Assembly (NCBI GenBank): GCA_013433145.1
Contig: CM024170.1
Location: 5,998,366-6,062,365 of the forward strand
Direction of reading: 5' to 3'
Length of the DNA: 64,000 nucleotides
DNA from: Ascaris suum
Lineage: Eukaryota; Nematoda; Chromadorea; Rhabditida; Ascarididae
Below the pieces are notes generated by a model. It worked only from the letters and a program-made list of their open reading frames with translations, did no database searches and was not told where the DNA came from. The first letter of the stretch is position 1; the number at the start of each line of letters is the position of its first letter. Both the position numbers and the translations under genes were made by a program. This document shows positions 1 through 20,896 of the stretch, piece after piece.

Positions 1-3000
1 ATATGCCTTCTGAAATGAAAATGTGATTGAATATTTTTTGCTGGAACTATAACTCGGGCTCGCTCTGAGTCTCATATTTCAACGTTAGCGAATTACACTC
101 AGAAAAGACCGTTAGCTCCGAGGGTTTATATCTTCCTTGTCGTTGGAAGTGAGGCTTCTATCGGAGGGCGGGTGGGGGTACGTTTGAGCAAATAATGGTG
201 AGTTCTACACTTTTTTTGAGTCGCAGCTATGGTAAGATACCTTCCAGCATTCCTTCTTACTCTTATAAGTGAGAGCCGAACAGCCATTTCATCTCTACAC
301 TTAATTAGTAGCCGGCCGAGCCATAAAGAACAGCACTAAATCTCAAAACATCCAAAGACTGTATTCATAGCATTGCTTGAAACTGGCTACTTGAGGTCAT
401 TGTTCCGTTCCTTGGCAATCATTGAATAACTGCATTCTACGCTCACTTTCATCATTATTGACCGGAGTTGCATATCATGCATAGTGATCGAATTTCCTGG
501 CAACATCCTTCACGAATATCTGTTCGAAGTAAGTGGGGGAATAGGCGGGGAGGAGGAAGGTGCGGGCGTTCAAGCTTAATGGAAAGCCTCCTGTAATGTA
601 CTGGGAATACCAGCTGAGTCGTAATTAAATCGTGGGGACCCATCGGGAATGAATAACTCTTGAGTGGTCGCTCACTCAGTATTTTATGATATACGCAAAT
701 TTATTTGTCGGCCAGGAGATCAAGTCAGCGACCCCTGAATAAAATCTGATTAATAATGATAATTCGGCTGATAAACAGTTGAGGTGAAATCGGTCGATCG
801 CTTCGATGCTATTTCAACTGCAAATATACGAATGTCTTGTGGACGGATAGACATACGCACCCGCACTGCAAGTATCGGAGCATTTCAAGCTGATGAGCCC
901 GATTTTTAGAAGTGTGCGCAATTCTAAGATTCCGTTGGAGATGCGATGAATTTCTTATTATAAATCACCGAGGACTTCAAGCGCTTTTCTCGCTCCGATG
1001 TAATGGAGAGATGAGCTTTCCCCCGCCAAATCCCCGGCTATAGCTCTAATGTGGAGTAGTTTTCCCCGATTTCTCGTCCGACTTTTTTGTTGATGTCTAT
1101 CAATCGTCCAACCATACTGCTTCCCCCCCCCCCCCCTCCTCCTTCCCTTACTTCGCCAACACATTCGTGACTCCTTCGTGTTCCACCAATGTTGCTTGGA
1201 GCGAAACACCACCTTTCTCCCACTAATTTTCTGGTTAAAGTCCCCTCCTCACCAAATTGCTTCCCAATAGACAATCTGTCAAGATGCATTAACTCCATCA
1301 ATAACTTCACGATAACCCACTCCATGTAATGTTTTGCATACTAAATTCCGATGAATTTTTCGCTACAAATTAGCGAAGACACCCATTTCCACGTGCTTAC
1401 TACATCAAAGACCACTCCTTCCATTCGCTCTTCCACCACAACTCGAAAGATCGATATCATTAGAAAAAATGACCTCCACATCAAAATTCAGTTATTACCT
1501 CTTCCACACCCCGTCCTAAATCTTCTCCTAAGGAACTCCTTGAAAAATCAGGAACCTTTTGAAACTTTCTGGTTTCAAAAATTCTTCCCATGAAATTGTT
1601 GCAGTGATCCCCTTGCAACCAAAATTAAGGATTTAACACAATGTTGTGGGTGACTTCCTCCTTTAGTGATTTTCATTTTTCCCAACAGCATTAGGTTCCG
1701 GGCGCCACAGGATCATACGGGAAGGGGTGAGAATAACCTGAGAGTCTTTCTACGTGAAAAGGAAGTTCCGTGATATGAAGATTATTTTAGTGGGAAAATA
1801 AAACCTGTTGTCACGTCAAAGATAACATGAAATTTAGAACTGATGAATTATTTGTGAGAAGAGCGAAGAAAGGCCTAAAATGAGGAGAACTCAACTGAAA
1901 TTAACTAAACCTGATGCAACACCCACTACTCAAGTGCACCCTATATAATTGCCGCCTTGTTTCTGTTATGCAGAGGCATGGTAAACTTGTCGCACCACGA
2001 AGGGCTGACTTGAGCGTGCTGCTTTTGTCTGAGAAATTTGAATTCGATAGAGTTTTTTGGCCGACAGCCAACGTCCATGTAATTTCCGAATCTCACCCGG
2101 TCAATCTCTCTGTTCATTTTTCTCGTTGTCTGCCATCCTGGACTTCACAGTAGGAATTCCACGAAAAGAACGGCGAAACCAAGCCTTTTGTCCCTATTTC
2201 AGGGACTCTAGTTCCCCCCTTTAGGCCGCCAGTATCGGAAAGACGCCATCCAAACGCTCATGCCCTGCCCTTCAACTATACTAAGCAACGCGCATATTGC
2301 GCGCCGTCTCTTTTTCTGACTCTCACGTTCTGGCGGACTAGGTGAATGAACTCCAAACGTCGACAATTTTTTCTTGTGGTAAATTGTCACCAAAATTTCC
2401 ACCGGTCATTGAATGTCTTGGATGTGAAGGGGGGTGGCTTTGGCTGGAAGTCTCCACCAATTTTCCGGTGGGTTACTCCAACAACTACTATTGCGTTGTT
2501 GACTATAACTCCAGTGGAAACAAAGAAGAACGCCAATGCAAGGAAGTGTAGCTGTGGGGAGAAGAGTAGGCTGGTGGACAATATATACCTGGCGGTCATG
2601 ATGCGGATAGGGGAATGAGAGGGCAGTTCGTAGAGGCCTTTGGCATCTTTCTTTCAAGCAAATTCATGAATATTGTTCATCACTGTCCTTGATTTCTATC
2701 GCCTGATGATTTGCCGTATGCGGTTTGAAATGTGCGCCGAAATATGTGTGAAGTTTCATTCATAAATCGAGGTGATCATAAATTGCTCTCATTATCGCAC
2801 GATGTGTTCAAAGGTGGTATCCTTGACCATGTTATACCTCTTGCCACTTTACATCTTTGATGGAGTTGCGTTGTAGACGGTCGACGGTTCATATCTGTTT
2901 GGAATAAAAGTAATATACACTGTTTCTCTGTTTGTGGGCGGGGAGCTTACAACTTTCCAAAGCGGGCTCATGTCCAACAAGAATGCGGATTTGCCAGAAG

Positions 3001-3520
3001 CGTTGCGGGCTTGTGCTATCGTGTCAACTGCAGAGCGGCGTATACTCGTTCGAAAAAGAGAAAGGAAATTATTTTTAGGAAATTGGTTAAAGCCTGCTGA
3101 GAGTTTCCCGAACTAGACACGTCAGAATGCCAGATGAAGGGACACATTGTTTGTTTGCTTTGGTTCGTTGTGGAGGCTTATATTCGTGGGAGCTCTTAGT
3201 GCTCGAAGCTTTGGAAGAGATTCGTAAATGAGAGAGGCATATAAATAAGGAAATATATGCTAGTATTCTTATGAAGCAGTGTATTTTGCTTTCCAGTGAG
3301 ATTAAAATATATGAACAATATTGGTTGGTTCTCGTAATATGATATGATGACGGTCGATTTAGGTAGCGTGTAGAGAAGTTTAAGGGACAGAAGCGCTTGT
3401 AGAGCGTGGTCAAGTGGTGGCAGCTGAGACAGTGCCATCTGTGATATGTGCTCGTGCTGCGGCTCATTTACTTGTTATGTGAGTGTATACATGAACGTGG
3501 AACATATATAACATTAGCGC
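1..3520. other. upstream flank, no gene recognised
   Basis: I see no recognisable gene in this stretch. It contains a C14 tract at 1123-1136 and many short open frames on both strands, none with a familiar motif. A moderately GC-rich open frame at 2934-3116 (+) has no good splice context. Stretches before 3520 presumably include the promoter and, if the RPT6 transcript is trans-spliced, the discarded outron. Confidence 0.5.
1123..1136. repeat. poly-C tract (C14)
   Basis: This is a run of 14 C on the + strand. It creates a glycine-rich minus-strand frame and a false open frame around 1038-1325. It is one of a family of long G/C homopolymers spread through the window. Confidence 0.95.
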
Positions 3521-3528
3521 ATTTCCAG
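3521..3528 (+). promoter_or_regulatory. probable trans-splice acceptor of RPT6
   Basis: The acceptor ATTTCCAG ends 8 nt before the RPT6 ATG at 3537. No upstream coding exon is needed, because the protein starts at this ATG with the length typical of the family. In nematodes an unpaired acceptor just upstream of the start codon is normally the spliced-leader addition site. That reading is an inference; an ordinary 5' UTR intron would look the same. Confidence 0.45.
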
Positions 3529-3536
3529 CAATCAAT

Positions 3537-12838
<9,302 letters not shown>

Positions 12839-12869
12839 TCTTGATTTTCATGTTAACTGCTTCATGTAT

Positions 12870-12875
12870 AATAAA
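12870..12875 (+). terminator. RPT6 polyadenylation signal
   Basis: A canonical AATAAA lies 32 nt after the RPT6 stop codon, implying a very short 3' UTR of roughly 45-55 nt. Confidence 0.75.
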
Positions 12876-14181
12876 TTACGTTTGGTGGTTCGTGTTATTT
12901 GTGTGATTGTCTCTTTGCCGTTATGCGGTCGTCAGGTATCTTTTTTCCCAGGTGGATCTATTGCTTATAGGATCTTTGCAGGTGTAATTCTTCTGTCGAG
13001 CCACTCCACATCCTCAAAGCACTTTCCCATTCGAGCAACTCTTTCTCACTGCCATCGCGTCATGTTGTCATTTCAAAAGTTTACTGACTAACTCTACTCT
13101 GATGGTTGAATGGTTGAAAACAGCGAACAAGGAAGATAGGTGTCAATCATTTAACCCCGCTAAATTGAACAGAATACGAGGGCCGAAGTTGTGAGGTTGC
13201 TGATCTATTCTATAGAGTGCTACTGAGTGTTCATTTTGCAAGAATCGCATTCTCGGCAGTAATTCCAATTACTCTGAGGACAGATCGTGTTAGGCTAACG
13301 GGCGACAGTAGCAAAAATTCACTATTGGAAGGTCTGATTGTGTTTGCGAAATGTTTTTCAGTCCTCGTTGATGTTAAAGTTGTCGTTGTTGAAGAGGGGA
13401 GGCATTGTCTTATTACTTCATCAAGGGGGGTGGCTGTTCATATGCTCGAGCATGGTGGTTGGAGTTTTTCCGCTGATGCCACTATTTCTGGATGGATTTT
13501 CGACGTTTTATTTTATCGCGTAAGGGCATGTCGCTATTTTCTTTGCTTTGAATTCTTTCGCTCAAAATTACAGTTTTTTGCATTGTGAGCGTTTAAACCT
13601 CACCGTCACAGTCCTAAAACTTTGTACTTTAATGTAGCGCGGTTTGCTATTGAAAAACCTGTAAAGATGTGGTGGAAGGTGCTTGTCGATAAGACATTAA
13701 AGTATCAAGAGCGCTTGAAATTAATACCTTTGTATAGAAACCTATGCCTGATGGAAGCCACTTGCTGGACGGCCACTAAAATGTCGATCCGATGTTTTAA
13801 TAGAGGTGTGGTTGAATTGAGAGGAGCGTTTTGTGTAGAACAGCTAGAAATAGTTGTGCAAAAAGTATCGCAGCGATTATAGTAAGAAGCGAATTAAAAT
13901 TGGAGAGTCTCGCGGAATTGATGTATTTCTCCACTCAGTGAAGTTCGATGTCTTGAGTAGAAGTCATTATTGAAATGTGGTGAAAAGTGAAAATCAGTCG
14001 GCGTTTCTATTTGGGCAGATATGGTGTTCCCGCCGAATAGACTTAATTCGGTATTTTTCTTGTAGCCGAAAGAAATTTTTCATCTCTTCTTATCGGTATT
14101 TTTACGCTAATTGCACAAACAATTCAATGATGCTCATAAGCGATCTTTAATGTCTACTCGCCAGTAATGTGTGGCTTTTAG
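12876..14181. other. intergenic, weak open frames only
   Basis: No recognised gene is present. A 123-codon open frame at 13217-13588 (+) contains a segment (13362-13519) bounded by a strong acceptor (TTTTTCAG) and donor (CGC|GTAAGG), but two frames are open across it and neither resembles a known protein. Composition is T/G-rich, unlike the balanced exons of RPT6. Confidence 0.5.
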
Positions 14182-14229
14182 GCAGAAGCCGAACTGCATT
14201 CCGTTCAGACAGTTACAATGACGACGGAG
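14182..14229 (+). CDS. candidate exon, unknown gene
   Basis: This is a 48-nt segment between GTGGCTTTTAG and the donor GGAG|GTGTGT, with balanced composition. One frame reads RSRTAFRSDSYNDDG and would join in phase to the next candidate at 14367; another reads AEAELHSVQTVTMTTE. I do not recognise either. Short open segments with flanking AG/GT arise often by chance. Confidence 0.22.
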
Positions 14230-14366
14230 GTGTGTTCCAATGGTGACTTGCTCTACCGAATTTGTCGGTTTGCTCTCACGTGCGTCTATCTGTTTTCATT
14301 ATCGTTGTTTCGTTTACCCGCATCGCCTAGACATCTGTCATGATTTCTCTCTAGTTCCTTACACAG

Positions 14367-14448
14367 TCGAGGTTAAAGCGAATCGCGGTCCGACTTTGGC
14401 ATCGGTCACCATCGGAACTGAATGTAACCCAAACACTTGCATCGTTGG
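14367..14448 (+). CDS. candidate exon, unknown gene
   Basis: This begins after the acceptor CCTTACACAG. The frame continuing from 14182-14229 reads VEVKANRGPTLASVTIGTE and then a Cys-containing stretch; it stays open to a TAG at 14498. If it is spliced at GTTGG|GTCTAA (14448) it would be in phase with the candidate at 16468. A second frame is also open (SRLKRIAVRLWHRSP...). There is no recognisable domain. Confidence 0.22.
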
Positions 14449-16467
14449 GTCTAACGCTGCAAAGCGAGGAGGATTTATTTCTACTTGTGGCGTTTTATAG
14501 AAGATTCTTTGAAAACAGTATTTGTCATGTCGTAAAATATTGGATCCAGTATCCGAGAGTGTTAAATTGCCTGCTCTGAAAAGAGGCAAACGCAGAGGCC
14601 TCTATTTTAGTTGCAGCTGTTGAAAGTATGTTTATGAGGAGTGATGCCAGCAAGTTCATTATTGAGTCGTTGCTTTTTTTTTGACGAAGATAGCAATAAG
14701 CGGCTTTTTTGCATGAGTGCTGTTCCTTTAGAGTTATTCGCTCGCAGCCAGACTTCCCGGGCTATTGTTCTGGCTCTTTTTGGCTTAAAATAAAGCCATA
14801 CTTTCGGAAATCGAGAATTTCGTCTCGCACAACATTGCGAATTGTCATGCCGGTTTCAACTTGAGAGAGAGGGGGGGGGGTGGAGGTGGTGAGGAGGAGC
14901 ATTCAGAAAGATTTTAGACATCTGGTAGGATTCATCAATGCATTGTTACCGTCTTTGATCAAAGAGTCTCTTATATCCTTGTCAAAAGCATGGCGCCCAC
15001 TTCTCGAATTTGTCAGACCGGTTTAAAGGATTTGATTTAAAAATATGCTCGTTATATGGATGTTTTTAAAGAAGCCGATAATTTCACACAATTGTCACTT
15101 AAGGAAGGGTTTTCCCGATTCCATCCTCTGCAAAACGTGCTCCTAGTTTACCTTGGCCGGCGGCCTACCCTGGGATCATAATAAAGTTCTACATTTTCAA
15201 TTGTTAACATTTTTGAAGTCATTAAACCACTAAACATATCTCTAGAAAGCTTCGTGCAGAGCTAATAATGTTAGAAGTGTTTCAAAGGCAGCAATGCAAT
15301 CGAAGGGACGCAAAGCGGTATTGCCCTCTCAATTTACTTCCGCCTTGTATTTATGACGCAGTATGCTCGTATGGTTTCATTTTTCGATAACGTTGAATTT
15401 ACAGCATTATAAAGCATTACTTGATGGGTTCGTTCGATATGCTCGTTAGAGAGCTTTCAATTCGATTTCCGCCTTTTCTTCGTGTTGCAATTTTTTTCTC
15501 TTTAAATTCTTCAGTTTTTCTGCTTTTTCACACATTGTTTTTAGACAGGTATAAAGCAGTGTATGCAGTTGCAAAAGGAGGGATCTGATATGTGCGTTAA
15601 TTATTCTCTTTTTACTTTCCTCCCCTTCATTTACTTCGCTTCACATCAGCTGCTCGTTTAAAAGCTTTCATTCATTCCTTGCTCTTAAACGCCCCCTCAA
15701 ATTTTTGCACATGAAGTGGCCAGAAAACTAAGCTTCCATCACTCTTAATTGTTATTATCGTTGTTTCTTAATTCTTTCTGTGTACTTTAACATATACAGT
15801 TAAGGTACACTAGAATAGCTGATGTAATGCTCCGAGTTTGTTCTACGCACTATTCGGATGGTGACATTATACGGTAAGGCACACTATGGCGGCACTTAGC
15901 GTTTAATTCGACTTCAGCAACAGGAGAGAACGTGATGAGTGTATAAAGTATTTGTCGCTTGGTGCCTGAAAGAGGCCTTGATAAAATGTTTAGCAGCGGA
16001 AAGGGATCGTTGAAGGAAGAAAATGCTTGAGACATGAAGGGTTGACGGGTCGCGTTACAAAGCAAAATTTGTCCAGAATGATTGAAAGCTGATATTTCCT
16101 TCTTGCTGCACTCTCTCGAAGAAGCAAATTAATGATACCAAAGAGACAAGAGCGTTCATTCCTATAGCATTTGCTTATTAAGTTAGTTCCTTTTTCATGA
16201 AAACGATGAACCGACGGCAAATTTTGCGAATATAAAAGAAAACAATTTCCCAGTTCAGGTAAACATTTAAAACGGCTGCCTATGAGATGGAGTTTATTGA
16301 TTCTTTGAATAGATTTTAAACGATTTTGTGAATCTTAGAATTGAGCACTTGAAGGGAAGATCATTTGAGACGTTTTTTGGGGATTGCCTTAGCTATTATT
16401 TTCTTTCGCTCTTTATTAAAACTCAGATAACAGCGACGAAAAAGTGGCAAATTTCTTCCCTCAATAG
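14449..16467. other. no gene recognised
   Basis: This stretch is intron-like, T-rich sequence with a G10 tract at 14871. Minus-strand open frames of 71 and 76 codons (15850-16220) have no motif I recognise. Confidence 0.5.
14871..14880. repeat. poly-G tract (G10)
   Basis: This is a run of ten G on the + strand following a GA-rich stretch; it is the shortest of the long G/C homopolymers in this window. Confidence 0.95.
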
Positions 16468-16533
16468 TACGACTGTGACCGATCCTCGCGAAGCACACAT
16501 GAATCAAGGAGATGACGAAGAGAGTGAAAACAG
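16468..16533 (+). CDS. candidate acidic exon, unknown gene
   Basis: This is a 66-nt segment between CCCTCAATAG and CAG|GTTGAG. One frame reads TTVTDPREAHMNQ followed by the acidic run GDDEESEN, with codon composition like the real exons. Its phase (1 nt in, 2 nt out) could follow the candidate at 14367-14448. No family is recognised; it could be chance. Confidence 0.25.
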
Positions 16534-18018
16534 GTTGAGGCACACGTTAATACGGACACACATATTTTGATTATTCAAGAAATAAGATAGAGCAGAAAGA
16601 GGCCTGTAGGGAGGTGGCCGCTGAGGAGGAGCATAATTACCAAAGAAGCCTCCTCATTAAACTCCCGATATATGAGTCTGAGAAATGAAAAGGGCGAATG
16701 CGTAACATGCTCTAATACGGACCGTGAGCGATCGAGAGGAATGGGATAAACTTCAGCGATGACGTGGCAAACAGGACGCGCAGCTGATGAATGTTGGTAA
16801 ACAGATCGCAGTAATTTGTGCTGACTTGGTTCTAACATGGTTCGAGTAGGGCGATTAATCAAGCTCTGCATATTATTATGTTTTTCTCTTTCACGAGGGA
16901 CCTGCGGCAATCGATCGCTCCTACGTTATGGATGTTTTAAAAGTTTATTCTTTTTTTATTGGTGAAACAGCCGTGAAAGTTTTTTCTTGCATTACTGGGA
17001 TGTTTACTTATATACCGGTGTACTGTTCTTCTTCCTGAAGGTTTTTGAGAGAAAATTTAGATTGGCAGTGTTTTTGATCGATGAAATGGTGGTTTCGAAA
17101 TGGAACTGAGAAAGAGCCACGGTGAAAGCTTGTAATAGTTATTTATGACTGGTGGAATGACCATAGAGATTTTGATGAGGGTGCCTCTTTAGAGCTTATG
17201 AACAGCTTTCTCCTTACAGGCTCCTTCCGGCTTTATGTAACTTAAAATGCATGTGACAGTATTGGTGAAGTGCCGAGGTATTCTGATGAAAGCTTTGTGC
17301 CAGGAAGGGATCAGATGAAAGGAATGCATCTATTCAAGCATCCAAGTTAAACGCCAAGCATTAACTGTGAAGGTTGATTGGCCTGATTTGCGTGCATTTA
17401 TTGGCATCGTTTTTATTAGGACGCATGCACTCGGACGACATGCTTTCGTAGAGGCCCATTTAATGTCTATCTTCTTGTTTCGCTTATATAGTGATAACAC
17501 TGAAGGTTGAAGTCGTTGGAGCGCACACTGCGGGAAAACGCCTTTCCTTTTCTCGAGTGTAATTGGGAAGGAAAATGAGTTTAAATCTAACTAAAATCCA
17601 ACTAGATTTTTTCCGAGAACGTTTTATTTAGCTGAAATTTACTTTCATCTAAAATAGCAGAAAATTACGTTTGCTCCAAAACCTTTCGTTTTTCTTAGGA
17701 GTTTATTCGTTTAATCTTTCTGAGTGGAATTTCCTCATTTTCTTTTTGATTGCAAATTCTTTCCCAGCAGCTCAATCCTTTTCCTTGAGTCACCGAGTTC
17801 AGCAACGTTGTGCGCCTGTCTGCAATTTATGCAATGTTGCGGGGAATGAAGTCTTTTGCCTTTTTTATATAATTCGCTGTTTAATTTCTTGTTTAGAATG
17901 AACTTATGAGAATAACATGAAATGAAGTTATGAAATAGAGATAGCATAAATTTTTCAATCTACTTTCTCCTCTGTGTAACTGCTTACGCTTGCTTCTTTC
18001 AAATTTGGTCCCTCTTTT
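16534..18018. other. no gene recognised
   Basis: A 111-codon minus-strand open frame at 16575-16910 has no motif and no retroelement character that I can see. The rest is AT-rich, intron-like sequence. Confidence 0.5.
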
Positions 18019-18204
18019 AGGTGGTGCTTCGCAGAAGCTTCCTTCCAAGTGAGCACCACCTGAAATCCATAGAAGTCCTTGCAGGTGGCATCTCAAGTAA
18101 ACTTCATTGTCGAATTTCGTTCGCCGTTCTCTATGAAGATGGCATCTTCATATGCGACCCAATTCCAAATTTAAGGTCCCTCTACGGCCCGAAGGTTGAA
18201 TGCG
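18019..18204 (+). CDS. candidate exon over a hairpin
   Basis: After the acceptor CTCTTTTAG an open frame with balanced codons reads VVLRRSFLPSEHHLKSIEVL and continues to possible donors at 18082 (GCAG|GTGGCA) or 18205 (GAG|GTTTTA). Its first 43 bases carry a perfect 10-bp inverted repeat, AGGTGGTGCT (18019-18028) and AGCACCACCT (18052-18061). I do not recognise the protein; the hairpin may be the real feature. Confidence 0.2.
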
Positions 18205-18645
18205 AGGTTTTACGCTATTTTTTATTGCTTATCCGGGCATGTCATCGTGAAGTAGCGGCATGCAAACTCAAGAATAGTTTCATTCATTTTTGCAACATTC
18301 CGACTCATGGAACGACCACGGGATACTCTCGAGATTAAAATCGCCGGGAATTGATGCTAGGACGGCGCTGGGTGGTTATGGAGCCGAAATTAAACCAAAA
18401 TTACTCTGCGGCGTTGATTGTAGATGTTGTACGCCGATTTGGTCTATACGATGACCGATTGACCCACTCAATAATTCACGCAATTATCAGCAGTGCGAAA
18501 ACTTGTATCCTTCGCCCTCGCTTTATCCTCTTCACTTAAAATTTTTCGAAGGTATTTGGGGAGTTAAATTTTTGGCAGTCGTACTTTACTTTATTTGTAT
18601 GAATGAGCATTCTCGAACAATATAGAATATCAATCATAACGGAGA
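18205..18645. other. no gene recognised
   Basis: The open frames at 18021-18338 and 18351-18539 (+) run through here without a recognisable motif. It may be the decayed 3' side of the retroelement remnant that follows on the minus strand. Confidence 0.4.
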
Positions 18646-19327
18646 TCAGCTTTTCTCATATCGATTTTTAGAGGTGATCATGAGAACCGTGGTTTGCAGC
18701 GAGTAATTGTTGTTGTAATACTGCCTTCTTTGATCACTAATAGTAGATGGACGCATCACTTTTGCAAGTAGCTGCTGAGTGAAATACGTAGGCAGGTGAA
18801 TCCATCTATCCCCAGTATCCGGATTTGTTTGCTGGAATGAGGGAGGGCATCGTCCGACGATATGCTGCATCCGTTCATAGCTTGGCATCCAAGCACTGAT
18901 GATGTCGAAGAGTTGAGGAGTGATCGTTATCTTGGCGTTCCAAAATTAGTTCGCAAAAGTCTCCGGATCCATTTGATGAATATAGGAATGAAGCGGCTTG
19001 CGTATCACGCTTCAGGGAAATTTTGAAGACCTGGAGAAGCGTTTCCATGTGGGAAGTAGTTTCAGTGCACCGACGGCGTAACTGGATAAGCCCAGCATAC
19101 GGCATAAGTGAGCCCCTTCGTGGAGTCGCAACTTGGAGTCTATCGAGGGAGATTGCCGTTGCCACAGAATTTAGAAATTTCCCTTTGTCTCACATTTGAG
19201 AGTAGTTGGTCTTTTCCGAAAGCATCTGCGCTGTGCATGCTGTTTGGTACCTGAGGTGCAACAATTGCTTCAAACGTCGAAAGCTCAACTTTCGGCTTGC
19301 CAGCTCCAGCTTTACTGTGGAAGCCAT
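18646..19327 (-). mobile_element. possible decayed BEL/Pao gag (minus strand)
   Basis: This reads on the minus strand from 19327 downward. A 45-codon frame (19327-19190, stop TGA) starts MASTVKLELASRKLSFRRLK, a basic helical start like those of BEL/Pao gag proteins. Further on, a different frame has DPETFAN, an in-frame TAA at 18948-18946, then FWNAKITITPQLFDI, which resembles the DUF1759-type gag pattern (F-G-D-P-x-x-F-x-x-F-W). A third frame (19165-18875) overlaps. No single frame spans the region, so if the identification is right the copy is dead. No LTRs were found by eye. The family assignment is an inference from recalled patterns. Confidence 0.32.
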
Positions 19328-20545
19328 GTTGCGAGCACAGTCTCTGATTAAGAATTAGCCCAGAACCAATTTTCTGTAAAAGCTTACTTGGATTTTATAT
19401 TTTCTTCTTCCATTCATATTTTTCGCACTATTTTTTCCTATGCGTTTGCGATCGTAGCCATCCACCTCCCGCTCTGCAGTAGAATGGTAAAGGAGTGTGA
19501 GCCCACCTCTGTTTGAAGCAGCCTTTTCCTTTGATTCCTTAAGTTCCAAAGTCAAATACACCTCCGCCGTCGGAAGGGAGGGTTGATTTCAATGCAGACA
19601 TAGAGCAAAGATATGGAAGCTTTCTTCGTTTGCTGTATTTTCCACTTTCGATGCAAATCTCGTTTCGTTGTGTTTTTGGTTGTCGTTCGTTTCTCACAAA
19701 TGCTCTATCATTCATGAGAATGCCGCTGCTAACATCTTGTTTACTGCAAAAAATATGGCGTGGAACATATGGACGTTACATTCGTACGCAAGTAGGACGA
19801 GTGTGAGGTTCCTTGGAAGTGATATTTCGCTTAAATTCGCAAACGCACCTGTCGTAGAAATTCGATGTGTCTCTCTCTCTTTCCCTCTCTCTCTCCCTCT
19901 CTCTCTCACTCCGCTCATCTGGAGTATTTCCGGGATGTGGTTGCATTTAAGATGTTAGGGTCTGCAATTTCATAATGAGAATGTGCGAACGAAAACGACC
20001 CTTCCAGTGTGGGCTGTTGAACAGTTCGAAATCTTTACCCCGTAAATGTAAGTGCGCGGGGATGCCCTGCTTAAGATCAGCTTCATAGCACTCTGGATCA
20101 GTAATTAAAATATCTCAGCGAACTTCAATAGCGACCGTGAAAATGGACAAAATGAAAACAATGGGCAGTCTTAGAAGTGATGGATGTAGACGAGTGTGAC
20201 ATGAAATGAGGATGGAGGATAAGAGATTGGGACAACTACAACGAACGGCTAATTCCGCCAGCGCTAAAAGATGGGACGGATTTCAGGGCTAGATCCCTTT
20301 GACGAAAGAACAGGATATACACGGAGTACAGTCATACCTCAAGCTGCTGAATAATTACTGTTGCCGCAGAGGCACTCAAGGAGTAATCACTCAGATGGAT
20401 ACAAGAAATGACTTCTGACGAAATGGGATATGCAGTAAAACCAGTGAACAATAAGCTGAAGACGCCCTATGCGGCTGGCACTCTGGAAGTGACAGCGATG
20501 GTTCGCTGACTATCCCTGTTTAGCTGAAATGTAACTTGCTCGCAG
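19328..20545. other. no gene recognised; CT-rich tract
   Basis: This holds a CT-rich low-complexity tract at about 19870-19909. From about 19980 to 20520 the + strand becomes A/G-rich, opposite to most of the window, and carries no long open frame. It may be further decayed mobile-element sequence on the minus strand. Confidence 0.45.
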
Positions 20546-20896
20546 ATTACTTCCCAAATGTTTTTTCGAAGAGATCTTCGTTTTGCCGCACTCTTCTGTG
20601 CAATAAGCTTGACGCAACTAGTGATGGCTCCTTTCTCGGTGCTCTTCCTAAACTCAGTGACCAGGTTTCACTCGCAGCAAACGGTATTCATTCTCTCTCT
20701 CCAGAATCAACCATACAAACAATTCCTTGTTCGCTCAGCATAATTTTCTTAGGTTCCCCATCTCGTTTGAATCTCTCCTCTTCTCAGAAGTGTGTATTCT
20801 TTTCACCGTCGAAGAAACCGCACACCAGCAAATCACGTGTCTCCTTTTCGCCACCGGTTACAGATTCTTCTCAAACCATTACAACTGTGGTTCCAG
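20546..20896 (+). CDS. candidate Ser-rich exon with RVSF motif
   Basis: This lies in the longest open frame of the window (20536-21078, 180 codons). A 351-nt segment between the acceptor TTGCTCGCAG and the donor TTCCAG|GTCAGA encodes a Ser/Thr/Pro-rich, probably disordered stretch with KCVFFSPSKK and SKSRVSFSPP. RVSF fits the RVxF docking motif for protein phosphatase 1, flanked by possible CDK-type SP sites. No domain is recognised. One chance open frame of this length in 64 kb is not very improbable, so this stays tentative. Confidence 0.3.

Noticed and set aside
1038..1325. Gly-rich minus-strand open frame
   Set aside because: It is created by reading through the poly-C tract; the rest has no coding character. 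The same applies to minus frames at 41551-41736 and 51072-51612.
3087..3467. 126-codon minus-strand open frame overlapping the RPT6 5' flank
   Set aside because: No motif, poor codon character, and it lies antisense to the presumed outron or promoter.
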